From contig NZ_JARGDP010000004.1 of assembly GCF_029210395.1 (NCBI RefSeq), positions 38,994-102,993 of the forward strand: DNA of 64,000 nucleotides, given 5' to 3'. The notes beneath the pieces were generated by a model. The model made no database searches and had not been told where the DNA came from. It saw only the letters and a program-made list of their open reading frames with translations. The position numbers and the translations under genes are program-made. The stretch's first letter is position 1, and every line of letters starts with the position of its first letter. Shown piece after piece: positions 53,775-62,396 of the stretch. The DNA comes from Petrocella sp. FN5 (GTDB lineage Bacteria > Bacillota > Clostridia > Lachnospirales > Vallitaleaceae).

Positions 53775-55385
53775 TTATCGTATGGTATAGACCGGTAGAA
53801 TCATTGTAAAAGTAGTGCCATAATCCTGAACACTTTCCACAATCAAATCACCACCACAGCACATTAACATCTGCTTGCACATTGGTATGCTGATACTATC
53901 ACTTTCCTTATAAATATGAATAAAATCATGATGATAAAATTCATTGAATATATACTTAAGTCGGTCTTTCTCAATACCTTCTCCGTAATCTATTACTTTA
54001 ATCTTCATATAGCTAATCTTATTTTCTCGGTTTCGTTGACTTTGAAGTTTGATATGTACTTTATTATTTCTTGTATGGTTTTTTGCATTGATTACCAATT
54101 CTCTGAGGACAGATACTAGCACTTTTTTCTCAATAAAGATTTCTAAATCTTTATCTTCTGATTGTTCAATGCTTATATCCATATCTTCTCCATCAAGGCT
54201 CTTTAATTCACTCATAACCAAGTTATAAATATTATGATGGGTGTATTCAAATTCCATCCCCTGTATATCAATGTATTTTGATATCTGATTGATTATATTT
54301 CTGGTATGTTTCATCTCAAGAACCATGGCTTCAAATAACTCTCTATTATTTTGACCTACTTCGTTAACATCTATAAGTTGCATCATCCCCATCATACCGT
54401 TAAGGGGTGTTCTTAAACGATGGTTGATATCTTTGAGAAATTGATTTTTTAATTGATTGGCCTTGTCCGACTGTTTCATAGCATACTTTAGCTTATTCTC
54501 ATTGTGAATACGTTCTGTAACATCCATAAATAGTACAGCAAATTCCTGGTCTTCTGTCGGATAGGCTCTAATTTCATAATATTTATCAAAGGTCTTAGAA
54601 TAGTTGACCATACTTCTGGAAGTTCTTTCAATCGCCACCTCACCATAGATGTCAATCCAGTAATCCTCTGTATTAGGGAGTACCTCTAATACTGTCTTAC
54701 CGATAATATCCGTTCCTTTAAGGCCCGTGATTTTCTCAAAAGCAGCGTTAACCGCTAAAAATATATAATCTACCGGTTTACCTGAGTCATCTAGAATAAT
54801 CCGGTGTAGAGCAAAGCCTTCTTGAGCATTCATGAGCAACATATTTTGAGACTGATTCGTATCCGCATAGGCGTTATAAATGTGTTCATCATAGATACTT
54901 CTGATGTAGGCCATAGTTATAACAACAACCATGGCAATTATTGAAATCAGTTTTCTGTCAAAATCAACCTCTGATATGGTGGCAAATGGCAAGATAACTA
55001 TAAGGTAAATATGAATATAATTTTTCATCCTACTTCTACTATATAAAGAATAAAGTGAAATCAAGAGAAGTAGTAAATGACTGGTGATATAAATATCGCT
55101 CCTAGAATAATAGGCTATAACTGTGCTGACTATTGTTATTGTCCATAGTAAATGATTTAACCTTAGTTGGTATTGTTCTGTCCAAGCTTTTATAAAACTT
55201 GAGCCAAGTACAAGAATCAATAAACTAAAGATGACTATATTCACATAGATATTAAAGAAAAAGTGACTACCACTTGTGGTCCTGTACAAACGAACTAATA
55301 TAAAATATACAATTATATATACAATATTAATGAATCTTAATGAGCTTTCTCTATATTTCCAATAAGCCACACTTGTACCCCCCAT
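53775..55385 (-). CDS. Membrane PAS sensor histidine kinase
   Basis: 536 aa. Five or six hydrophobic helices (about 18-165), a PAS domain (about 180-290), a HisKA region with NHRLRTPLNG (H322) and an HATPase domain with LVINAKNHTRN and DYGEGI. The residue after the phospho-acceptor His is Arg instead of the acidic residue normal for this family. The ATG at 55385 has no ribosome binding site; a GTG at 55370 lies six bases after GGGGGGT and may be the true start. It follows the receiver gene at 55398 and is probably its partner. Confidence 0.85.
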   Translation of the reverse strand: MGGTSVAYWKYRESSLRFINIVYIIVYFILVRLYRTTSGSHFFFNIYVNIVIFSLLILVLGSSFIKAWTEQYQLRLNHLLWTITIVSTVIAYYSRSDIYITSHLLLLLISLYSLYSRSRMKNYIHIYLIVILPFATISEVDFDRKLISIIAMVVVITMAYIRSIYDEHIYNAYADTNQSQNMLLMNAQEGFALHRIILDDSGKPVDYIFLAVNAAFEKITGLKGTDIIGKTVLEVLPNTEDYWIDIYGEVAIERTSRSMVNYSKTFDKYYEIRAYPTEDQEFAVLFMDVTERIHNENKLKYAMKQSDKANQLKNQFLKDINHRLRTPLNGMMGMMQLIDVNEVGQNNRELFEAMVLEMKHTRNIINQISKYIDIQGMEFEYTHHNIYNLVMSELKSLDGEDMDISIEQSEDKDLEIFIEKKVLVSVLRELVINAKNHTRNNKVHIKLQSQRNRENKISYMKIKVIDYGEGIEKDRLKYIFNEFYHHDFIHIYKESDSISIPMCKQMLMCCGGDLIVESVQDYGTTFTMILPVYTIR

Positions 55386-55397
55386 TTAAAAGTAACT

Positions 55398-55790
55398 CTA
55401 AATTAAACTGATTTTTTTTAGAACTTCATCAAATTTCTCAACATCAATCGGTTTCCAGGCGTATGCTTCACAACCATATTTATAAGCTTCTTCAACGGTT
55501 TCCTTATCATTTAAAGCGGTGGTCATAATGATTTTAGAAGGCTTCATCCCTTCCTTCATAGAGGTGCTTTCAATCTCTCGTATGGCCTTCAAAGCTTTGA
55601 TGCCATCTACTTTTGGCATCATGATATCTAAACAAATTAATTCATATGGGTTCTCCATCTCAATGGCATTCATTGCCAAATCAATGGCCTCAAGGCCATT
55701 CATGGCCACATCACAGTTACCATATTTAGATAGGTATTTTTTCATAAATAAGCGGCTGGTCAAATCATCTTCTGCAATAAGAATCTTCAT
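55398..55790 (-). CDS. Single-domain response regulator
   Basis: 130-aa receiver, no output domain; D55 in LICLDIMMPKVDG. Paralogue of 43865-44254 at the opposite end of the chemotaxis cluster. I start at the ATG at 55790 (GAGGAG upstream), directly adjoining the tetR stop codon, so the two are translationally linked. Confidence 0.9.
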   Translation of the reverse strand: MKILIAEDDLTSRLFMKKYLSKYGNCDVAMNGLEAIDLAMNAIEMENPYELICLDIMMPKVDGIKALKAIREIESTSMKEGMKPSKIIMTTALNDKETVEEAYKYGCEAYAWKPIDVEKFDEVLKKISLI

Positions 55791-55791
55791 A

Positions 55792-56412
55792 TTACATCTC
55801 CTCTTTTCTCTCTTCATCTTTCTCTTCTATGTGTTCATTTTCATTACTATTGCCTAAAAGCTTCATTACATAATCCAGAACACGTTCCTTTAAAGAATAA
55901 TGCATGCCTGTCATACGCCATTCATAAATCTGGGCAAATAAGGTGCCATGTATCATACTAGCCATTTCTTCACTGTTGAATCTACTGTTTTTTAGAAGTG
56001 TTTCTTTATTGAGTCTTATTAGGTTTTCTAAAAAACTTATGCGTTTCTTTACAATTTCTTCCATTCTTGTCTTCGTTGTTTCGTGATAATAATATAGATC
56101 CATTGAAAACATTACTGTGGTCAGTTCAACGTAATTCTCATAAAACTCAATAAATCTTTTAATATAATACCTAATAACATCATAACCGGATAATGGACTC
56201 TCTTTGATGGTGTTGATGATTCTTTCATCATACTGCGCATAGGCTTCCACAATATGGTTCAATATCTCCTGCTTATTATTGTACTGTCGATATAATGCCG
56301 GTTCTGTTACCTTCTCAAGTTTTGCGAGATTTTTCGTCGTTACACCATTTACACCTTCACTGTATAACAGATCAATGGCACTGATTAAAATCTTGTCTTT
56401 TCTTTTTATCAT
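55792..56412 (-). CDS. TetR/AcrR family transcriptional regulator
   Basis: 206 aa. N-terminal helix-turn-helix (about 8-50, NGVTTKNLAKLEKVTEPALYR) and an all-helical ligand/dimerisation domain; very acidic last 20 residues. First gene of the roughly 13-kb signalling operon, with a palindrome over its promoter that should be its own operator. Ligand unknown. Confidence 0.9.
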   Translation of the reverse strand: MIKRKDKILISAIDLLYSEGVNGVTTKNLAKLEKVTEPALYRQYNNKQEILNHIVEAYAQYDERIINTIKESPLSGYDVIRYYIKRFIEFYENYVELTTVMFSMDLYYYHETTKTRMEEIVKKRISFLENLIRLNKETLLKNSRFNSEEMASMIHGTLFAQIYEWRMTGMHYSLKERVLDYVMKLLGNSNENEHIEEKDEERKEEM

Positions 56413-56422
56413 ATTTCACCTC

Positions 56423-56438
56423 GTTAGTGTTCACTAAC
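56423..56438. promoter_or_regulatory. TetR operator palindrome
   Basis: GTTAGTGTTCACTAAC, a perfect 16-base palindrome lying between the -10 box and the tetR start codon. Confidence 0.7.
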
Positions 56439-56440
56439 CT

Positions 56441-56469
56441 AGTATAGCATTCATCTAAATTCAATTCAA
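56441..56469 (-). promoter_or_regulatory. Promoter of the tetR-chemotaxis operon
   Basis: TTGAAT (56464-56469), 17-base spacer, TATACT (56441-56446) on the minus strand. Confidence 0.65.
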
Positions 56470-56534
56470 TAGTCAGAAAATATATTTTTAATTTTTAGTA
56501 TATTTGCACAAGTTCATCTTATAAATCAAGAAAA

Positions 56535-56640
56535 GAGGCTTCGCCTCGTTATGAGCTCTGCTCATATTTCTAAACGTTCGATAGGAAAGGTCTTTGACGT
56601 ATATACTAAAGTATAACTTGCAAGTGGCCAGCTTTGCTGG
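56535..56640. other. Cluster of four small hairpins
   Basis: GAGGC-TTC-GCCTC (56535), ATGAGC-TCT-GCTCAT (56551), TATACT-AA-AGTATA (56602) and CCAGC-TTT-GCTGG (56628) within 106 bases, no coding potential. Either a short structured RNA or decayed terminators. Confidence 0.4.
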
Positions 56641-56660
56641 ACACGCTCCTTGAGAAGAAC

Positions 56661-56690
56661 AAAAAATAAGACCCCTAAAGGTCTTATTCC
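56661..56690 (-). terminator. Terminator after the GGDEF/HD-GYP gene
   Basis: AATAAGACC-TTTAGG-GGTCTTATTTTTT on the minus strand. Confidence 0.85.
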
Positions 56691-56704
56691 TATTGTTGCT
56701 TATA

Positions 56705-59269
56705 TTATAGTCCGATATTATGGTCCAAAAAAATGTTAACAATCTCAGGATCAAACTGTGTTCCTGCATGTTTTCTAAGTTCCGCTCTGGCTTCTTTATG
56801 GTTAAAAGTCGCTTTGTAAAGTCGTTGAGATGTCATCGCTTCGTATGCATCTGTTACACTTATGATTCTTGCAATCAATGGAATCTCTGTGCCTTTTAGG
56901 CCTCTAGGATAACCTTGTCCATCCCATCTTTCATGGTGTGATAATATATCCTCTGCCAATGAAGAATAAGTATCCACGGATTTTAGAATCAAGTAGCCAC
57001 TTTCAGAATGCTTTTTGACTTCTTCATATTCCTGTTCTGTCAATCGATCTGATTTATTCAACACTTCATCCCTAATAGCAATTTTACCAATATCATGTAG
57101 ATGACCGGCTGTTACCAGTTCATTTAAAGTCTGAGCGCCTAGATTCATGGCCTTGCCCATTTCTTGACACAAATGAGCAACTTGATCAGAGTGTACTTTT
57201 TCTCTTGCGCTTTTCTCATTCAAAGCTTTTATAATGACTTGTATGGTTTTATTGCGCATACTTTGGCTTTCTGTTAGTTTTTCACGGTACATCTGATCCT
57301 CTGCACTAATAAAAACATCCGATATCAACTGGTCTTCAATGGTTTTTGTAGCACATCCTATGGATACAGATATGACCACATTATCCATCTTTTGTTCAAG
57401 AGCACCTTTACGTATTCGATCTGCTATTCTTTTTGCCTCTCTTGTATCTGTTTTTGGTAATAGAACAATAAATTCATCCCCACCAATTCTGGCGATGATA
57501 TCATCTAAACGACAGTGATCTTTAATGACTTTGGCCACATGCAATAATAACTGATCACCTACCAGATGTCCAAATGCATCATTGGTTAACTTAAGGCCGT
57601 TTACGTCTAGCATCATGACTGATAGTGGTAGATTACGGGGTACATCCAATCGTCTTTGTTCTTCTTCATAAAAACGACGGTTATAGAGGTCTGTTAGTTG
57701 ATCGTGATAACTTAGTTTTTCTATGCGTATTTGGTCCTGCTTTTGCTCAGTAATATCCCTCACAATAGATAAAACACCTTGATCCATAAACTTAATCATA
57801 CGCATTTCATAATAATGCTGTTTGCCTTCTATCTCTAAAGCGTATTCAAATCTTTGAAGTTGTCCGGTGTTCATTGCTTGATGAATTGCACGCATACCTA
57901 TAACAACAATTGACTCAGGCATGATTTCACTTAATGCTTTATTCATAAAGTGTTCTTTTTTAGTATACAGCATATCCTCCTGATTCACTAAACAATCTAA
58001 GAAGATACCCTCTTCGTTTAAAATGAAAATAATATCCGGTAGGACCTCAATAATTGCTCTATTTTTTCTTTCACTAACTTCTAGAGCTTGCTTGTTTTCT
58101 ACCAGCTCATCATTCTGACTTCTTAGTTCTTCTTCCACTGCTGTTAATTGTTGTAACGTAGCGTAAAGGTCTTTATTAGCATTTTTTAAGGCCTTTTGGT
58201 TTTTGTTCATTGTTTTAAAATAATCTTCGGTTTTTTCAAGTACTTTATTTGTTGTTGTTCGAAGGTCAGAAAAAGGATCACCTGGTTTTATTGGTAGGCG
58301 GTAGGTGACGTTCTTATCCACTGATATTTTTTGTATATCTTCATCCAATTCACTAATTGGGTTAATGACATATTTCTTCTGCAAAATAAAGACGACGAAC
58401 AAAATTATAGTGGTGGACAAGGCGGTAATTAAGAAGATGGTCATGTTTTGGAGGCGTTGATTTACAAAATCACTCATAGGTGCAAAACCACCAATAACCC
58501 ATCCCGAATCATCAAAGGTACGCCATCCCACATAGCCAATAACACCATCTAAAGATGTAAGTATAATCCCATTTTTATTTTTTGATAATTCTGTTAAAAG
58601 GTCCACTGATAAATCACCTAAAGAAAGGGTTAAATCCGTCATGTTTTCATAGTCCGGATGCAATAATACATTGCGATCATTATCCAATAAGAAGGTATAA
58701 CTTTCATCTGATATTTTCTGTTCTTCAAGTAAATTCAAGGTGCTTTCAAGTAAACTATCGCCTGCTACCACACCTAATAAACGGTTTTGATGATCATAAA
58801 CCGGTTTTGCAAGCGTTACAATCCACTTGTCTTTTGATGCATTCAAGTATGGACGGGTTATAATATGCTTATTCTCATTTAAGGCCGCAATATACCAAGG
58901 CCTTGCCAGTAAATCAAATGTCGCCGGCGGTATAAAACCACTACCATTGATCATTTTGTTTTCCGGTGTGCCAAAATAGATGGATTGAAATGTTGGATTG
59001 CTTGTCATCAAAGCTTGCATAAAATCAATTATTTTCTCTTCATCTTTCTCTATAAGGATAAAGCTTTCCACTGCTTCCAATGCTTTCTGATTTCTCTGTA
59101 TATGTCCATTGATTTCACTGGCCATATAATCTAATCTGCTATCAATTGTATTTTCCACTTCCATCTTAATAGATTCAATATAATTATTGTACTGAATCCA
59201 CATGGTTAGGCCGATGATAGCAGCCATTATTATACCAATACTATAGTAATTTTTTATAAAGGATTTCAT
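56705..59269 (-). CDS. dCache-PAS-GGDEF-HD-GYP cyclic-di-GMP enzyme
   Basis: 854 aa. TM1 (about 9-25), extracellular dCache sensor (about 30-275), TM2 (about 282-304), HAMP-like linker and coiled coil, PAS (about 410-520), GGDEF domain with intact GGDEF (596-600) and an RxxD inhibitory site five residues before it, then HD-GYP with HDIGK (H725, D726) and HHERWDGQGYPRG. Both synthase and phosphodiesterase motifs look complete, so the protein may switch between making and degrading c-di-GMP. AGGAGC before the ATG; single gene. Confidence 0.93.
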   Translation of the reverse strand: MKSFIKNYYSIGIIMAAIIGLTMWIQYNNYIESIKMEVENTIDSRLDYMASEINGHIQRNQKALEAVESFILIEKDEEKIIDFMQALMTSNPTFQSIYFGTPENKMINGSGFIPPATFDLLARPWYIAALNENKHIITRPYLNASKDKWIVTLAKPVYDHQNRLLGVVAGDSLLESTLNLLEEQKISDESYTFLLDNDRNVLLHPDYENMTDLTLSLGDLSVDLLTELSKNKNGIILTSLDGVIGYVGWRTFDDSGWVIGGFAPMSDFVNQRLQNMTIFLITALSTTIILFVVFILQKKYVINPISELDEDIQKISVDKNVTYRLPIKPGDPFSDLRTTTNKVLEKTEDYFKTMNKNQKALKNANKDLYATLQQLTAVEEELRSQNDELVENKQALEVSERKNRAIIEVLPDIIFILNEEGIFLDCLVNQEDMLYTKKEHFMNKALSEIMPESIVVIGMRAIHQAMNTGQLQRFEYALEIEGKQHYYEMRMIKFMDQGVLSIVRDITEQKQDQIRIEKLSYHDQLTDLYNRRFYEEEQRRLDVPRNLPLSVMMLDVNGLKLTNDAFGHLVGDQLLLHVAKVIKDHCRLDDIIARIGGDEFIVLLPKTDTREAKRIADRIRKGALEQKMDNVVISVSIGCATKTIEDQLISDVFISAEDQMYREKLTESQSMRNKTIQVIIKALNEKSAREKVHSDQVAHLCQEMGKAMNLGAQTLNELVTAGHLHDIGKIAIRDEVLNKSDRLTEQEYEEVKKHSESGYLILKSVDTYSSLAEDILSHHERWDGQGYPRGLKGTEIPLIARIISVTDAYEAMTSQRLYKATFNHKEARAELRKHAGTQFDPEIVNIFLDHNIGL

Positions 59270-59375
59270 CTAGTTGCTCCTAAGTCTGTTCAGTTCTTTC
59301 TAAGATTGGTTGCAAAAAACCCTTATTCCTTGAACTCTCCCCGTAATATACATCCTAATGATTGATAATTCTTTA

Positions 59376-59461
59376 TGGCTATTGCATCAAAACTAAGTTT
59401 CACTAAGTTCACATATATTATATGTCTAGGTTCAACTACACGATTTTGATGCCTTAACCCA
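59376..59461. repeat. MITE-like palindromic repeat copy
   Basis: Left arm TGGCTATTGCATCAAAACTA, right arm GATTTTGATGCCTTAACC, about 83 bp, with the inner sequence AAGTTTCACTAAGTTCACATA shared with the right arm of the 11871-11987 copy. Flanking six bases agree at four positions only. Confidence 0.75.
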
Positions 59462-59610
59462 ATATATAATAATCATTCTATTCTACCACCATCAGATGGC
59501 GTAATCAACTTATTTGTAGTTCCTTTTACCTATGCAACACTGATTTTGTATATAAATAGGTCAATGTGCCTATTAATGTGGGCTATCTAGGATTTATCTT
59601 GCTGCACCAC

Positions 59611-59639
59611 TGGCAATTCCAAGATGAATGGTGTAAAAT
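59611..59639 (+). promoter_or_regulatory. Promoter of the UPF0316 gene
   Basis: TGGCAA, 17-base spacer, TAAAAT (59634-59639). Confidence 0.45.
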
Positions 59640-59703
59640 GGCAAGTGTCTCACTCAAATCCGAATCCAAAGACACAATCATCCCTGCAGCTTAGGAGGCT
59701 ATT

Positions 59704-60360
59704 ATGAAAGAAATCATACTAATCCTTATTTTACAACTCTGTTATGTTCCTATGTTGGCACTAAGAACCATTAGTATGGTTAAAAAACTCACCTTACTTA
59801 CAGCCATATTCGGATTTCTTGAAAGTCTAATTTATGTGTTTGGTCTTGCAATCGTTATCTCTGGTGAACAAAGCATCTTACAGATGCTTGTTTATGCACT
59901 TGGGTTTGGATTGGGACTTGTAGTAGGAATACATATAGAGAAAAAAATTGCTATTGGTTATAACACTGTTGTTGTTAATATCAGCCACAAAAATGATGAT
60001 CTGATTGATCACTTAAGACTTCAAGGGTTTGGCGTCACCGTTTTTCAAGGAGAAGGAAAAGACAGTTCCAGATATCGAATGGATATTTTAACAAAGCGTA
60101 CGCGTGAACTTGAGCTTATGGGTATCATCGATCATTATGAGCCGAGCGCTTTCGTTATTGTTTATGAACCAACACGCTTTCAGGGTGGTTACCTTGCTGT
60201 TATGATGAAAAAACAAAGCAAAGTTTTCCCCAAAGGGTTCATGGGTAAAAAACTTCCTCCAACACAAACGGAAGAAACCTCGCCATCCTGGATTAAGAAA
60301 ACCGCCGAAGAAATCGCTTTTGAACTTAAAGAGCTTTCTAGTCATGATTCAACAGAATAA
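59704..60360 (+). CDS. UPF0316 / DUF2179 membrane protein
   Basis: 218 aa. Three hydrophobic helices in the first 80 residues (DUF5698-like) followed by a cytoplasmic DUF2179 domain (about 95-175) with GFGVTVFQGEGKD and the motif FVIVYEPTRFQGG. Function unknown; related to YebE and the tails of YitT-type proteins. TTAGGAGG before the ATG; the asparaginase gene begins 33 bases later, so co-transcription is likely. Confidence 0.88.
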   Translation: MKEIILILILQLCYVPMLALRTISMVKKLTLLTAIFGFLESLIYVFGLAIVISGEQSILQMLVYALGFGLGLVVGIHIEKKIAIGYNTVVVNISHKNDDLIDHLRLQGFGVTVFQGEGKDSSRYRMDILTKRTRELELMGIIDHYEPSAFVIVYEPTRFQGGYLAVMMKKQSKVFPKGFMGKKLPPTQTEETSPSWIKKTAEEIAFELKELSSHDSTE

Positions 60361-60393
60361 AATAAGAAAATAAATATATTCAAGGAGCAAGAT

Positions 60394-61407
60394 ATGAATA
60401 AAAAAGTATATATTATCTATACCGGTGGTACGATAGGCATGATTAGAACCCAAAAAGGTTATGCCCCCCAAAAAGGTTATATGCAAAAAGAGCTTGATAA
60501 TATATCAGAGTTAAAAGCAGATATCATGCCGGATTATACTATAAAAGAGTATGAACCCTTGCTTGATTCTTCCAATATGACCCAACAAGAATGGATAAAG
60601 ATCGCAAAAGATATTGAAAGCAATTATGATGATTATGATGGGTTTGTAATCTTACATGGGACAGATACTATGGCCTATACTGCGTCTGCACTATCCTTTA
60701 TGCTTGAAAACCTAAGCAAACCGGTTATATTGACAGGGTCTCAGATACCTTTATGTGAGATTAGAAACGATGCCAGAGAAAATATTATTGCAGCGGTACA
60801 GATTGCAGCAGAATGTGATGTTCCGGAAGTCTGCCTCTATTTTGGAGGGAAGTTATTAAGAGGGTGCCGAGCGGTTAAAACCAGTTCAGATGCCCTTGAT
60901 GCTTTTGAATCACCTAATTTTCCACCTCTTGCCATTGCAGGCGTGCACATTGAGATTAATGAATCTCTAATTAATAAGAAAAACGGAAAAAAGATGAAAG
61001 CATTTGAGTATGGGAACTATCCAATTACAGATATGAAGATTTTTCCGAGTATCTCAACGGAAGTCATGGAAAACATTCTAAAGCCACCCCTTAAAGGCAT
61101 TATTATCGAAGCACTTGGAGCTGGGAATATTCCAAGTAGGGATGAGAGACTTGGTTTGGTATTAAAAGAAGCGGCTGATAGAGGGGTCATTATAGTGGTA
61201 TGTACTCAATGTCTAAAAGGCTTTGCACATATAGGCGAGTATGAAACCAGCGCTTTTTTAGTAGAAGCAGGCGCTGTCAGCGGGTATGATATGACACCGG
61301 AAGCTGCTGCGACAAAGCTCTATTACTTAATGAGCAAGGGTTATAATCAGGAAAAAATTAAACATTTGATGTCAGAGAACTTAAGGGGCGAACTGTCAAG
61401 AAAATAG
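60394..61407 (+). CDS. ansA: L-asparaginase, type I
   Basis: Hydrolyses asparagine to aspartate and ammonia. 337 aa, no signal peptide, so cytoplasmic. Seen: the two catalytic threonine motifs TGGTIGM (T13) and LHGTDTMAYTAS (about residue 90), and LTGSQIPLCEIRNDA. CAAGGAG precedes the ATG; terminator follows. Confidence 0.95.
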   Translation: MNKKVYIIYTGGTIGMIRTQKGYAPQKGYMQKELDNISELKADIMPDYTIKEYEPLLDSSNMTQQEWIKIAKDIESNYDDYDGFVILHGTDTMAYTASALSFMLENLSKPVILTGSQIPLCEIRNDARENIIAAVQIAAECDVPEVCLYFGGKLLRGCRAVKTSSDALDAFESPNFPPLAIAGVHIEINESLINKKNGKKMKAFEYGNYPITDMKIFPSISTEVMENILKPPLKGIIIEALGAGNIPSRDERLGLVLKEAADRGVIIVVCTQCLKGFAHIGEYETSAFLVEAGAVSGYDMTPEAAATKLYYLMSKGYNQEKIKHLMSENLRGELSRK

Positions 61408-61435
61408 AATAGAAACGAAATAAAATATAAACATA

Positions 61436-61473
61436 AAAAGCAAGGCCTAAATAATACTAATAGCCTTGCTTTA
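61436..61473 (+). terminator. Terminator after ansA
   Basis: AAAGCAAGGC/GCCTTGCTTT with 16-base loop. Confidence 0.75.
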
Positions 61474-61515
61474 AATAATTATGCCTTATTTTGTTTTTTC
61501 TCAACCTCCCATTAC

Positions 61516-61538
61516 TGGTTATAGGGTCAAAACTAAGC
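61516..61538. repeat. Half-copy of the palindromic repeat
   Basis: TGGTTATAGGGTCAAAACTAA; one arm only. Confidence 0.5.
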
Positions 61539-61553
61539 ATCTAATTTTTTCAT

Positions 61554-61790
61554 TTACTTCTTTTGGTTTTTCTTATCTTTTTCATCCATCTTGTCATTGA
61601 CTTTCTCAAGAATACTCTCTTTCATATCCGCTGCCTCTTCTTTTGCTTTAGTGACTTTATTCTTCACTTTGCCTTCAAACTCCATTTCTTGATTACCTGT
61701 CGCCTTACCAACATTTTCTTTTACGCCACCTTCAATTTTATCTTTTAAATGCTCTGCATCTTTTTTTATTTTTTTTCCTATATCTTTCAT
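61554..61790 (-). CDS. CsbD-like stress protein
   Basis: 78-aa highly charged helical protein (Lys and Glu rich) with the CsbD-type core KIEGGVKENVGKATGNQEMEFEGKV. CsbD proteins are general-stress proteins of unknown biochemical role. I start at the ATG at 61790, which has AAAAAGGAG nine bases upstream; an in-frame ATG at 61871 with a weaker GAGG would add 27 residues outside the CsbD core. Confidence 0.75.
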   Translation of the reverse strand: MKDIGKKIKKDAEHLKDKIEGGVKENVGKATGNQEMEFEGKVKNKVTKAKEEAADMKESILEKVNDKMDEKDKKNQKK

Positions 61791-61881
61791 AATATGTTCT
61801 CCTTTTTTGACTGTTTCGGTTTTAAGTTCCAAATACTCTTTATTATCTTTCTTAAAAGTACGCTTTGCCATGTGAAAACCT

Positions 61882-62223
61882 CTAGTCTTCTTCTATGTTT
61901 TGAGCGTTTAGTAATAACTCCGCTTGGTCAAACAACCTAATCGGCACATATATATCATAACCGTACATGCTACTTCCCATGGCCACTGTCAAGTAATCGC
62001 CAATTTGTTCACTCTTCTTAATGGCCGGTATCTCATAGCTGTTCAATAAAGCAATGATGATGTCTGCTTCTTGTAAGGTATAAACACTACAGAGTTTTTT
62101 AATCTCCTCTAATTGGTCGTTTCCGACTTCATCTGATTCCTCTTCCACTAGCGTCACTTCACAGTAAGTACAGGTTGTCTTGCCTTTTTCATAGTCACGT
62201 TTACATTTAGGACAATAGGGCAT
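61882..62223 (-). CDS. Zinc ribbon plus DUF2007-like small protein
   Basis: 113 aa. Four-Cys zinc ribbon at the N-terminus (C4, C7, C18, C21) and a DUF2007-like domain (about 43-110, VYTLQEADIIIALLNSYEIP). DUF2007 proteins are annotated as putative signal transducers, without known partners. Shares its N-terminus pattern MP-aromatic-CPKCK with the membrane protein at 23563-24366. AAGGAG before the ATG. Confidence 0.82.
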   Translation of the reverse strand: MPYCPKCKRDYEKGKTTCTYCEVTLVEEESDEVGNDQLEEIKKLCSVYTLQEADIIIALLNSYEIPAIKKSEQIGDYLTVAMGSSMYGYDIYVPIRLFDQAELLLNAQNIEED

Positions 62224-62349
62224 GATCTCACTCCTTCTAGAATAATAAGGGGATTCTTAAGATTCTTAATACTATTATAACATACCCCATGATTATTACT
62301 CAAACCAACAAAGTTTTTTAACACTAGCTAATCAACTACACTAAAAATA

Positions 62350-62379
62350 AAAAGCTAAAATCATTTCTGATTTTAGCTA
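62350..62379 (-). terminator. Terminator after the small membrane protein gene
   Basis: AGCTAAAATCA-GAAA-TGATTTTAGCTTTTT on the minus strand. Confidence 0.85.
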
Positions 62380-62396
62380 AAGTATATCCATTCCTA

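Larger units (their letters stand above)
59270..59703. other. Divergent intergenic region of 434 bp
   Basis: Holds a palindromic repeat copy (59376-59461) and a promoter for the plus-strand UPF0316 gene. No coding sequence or other structure recognised. Confidence 0.6.
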
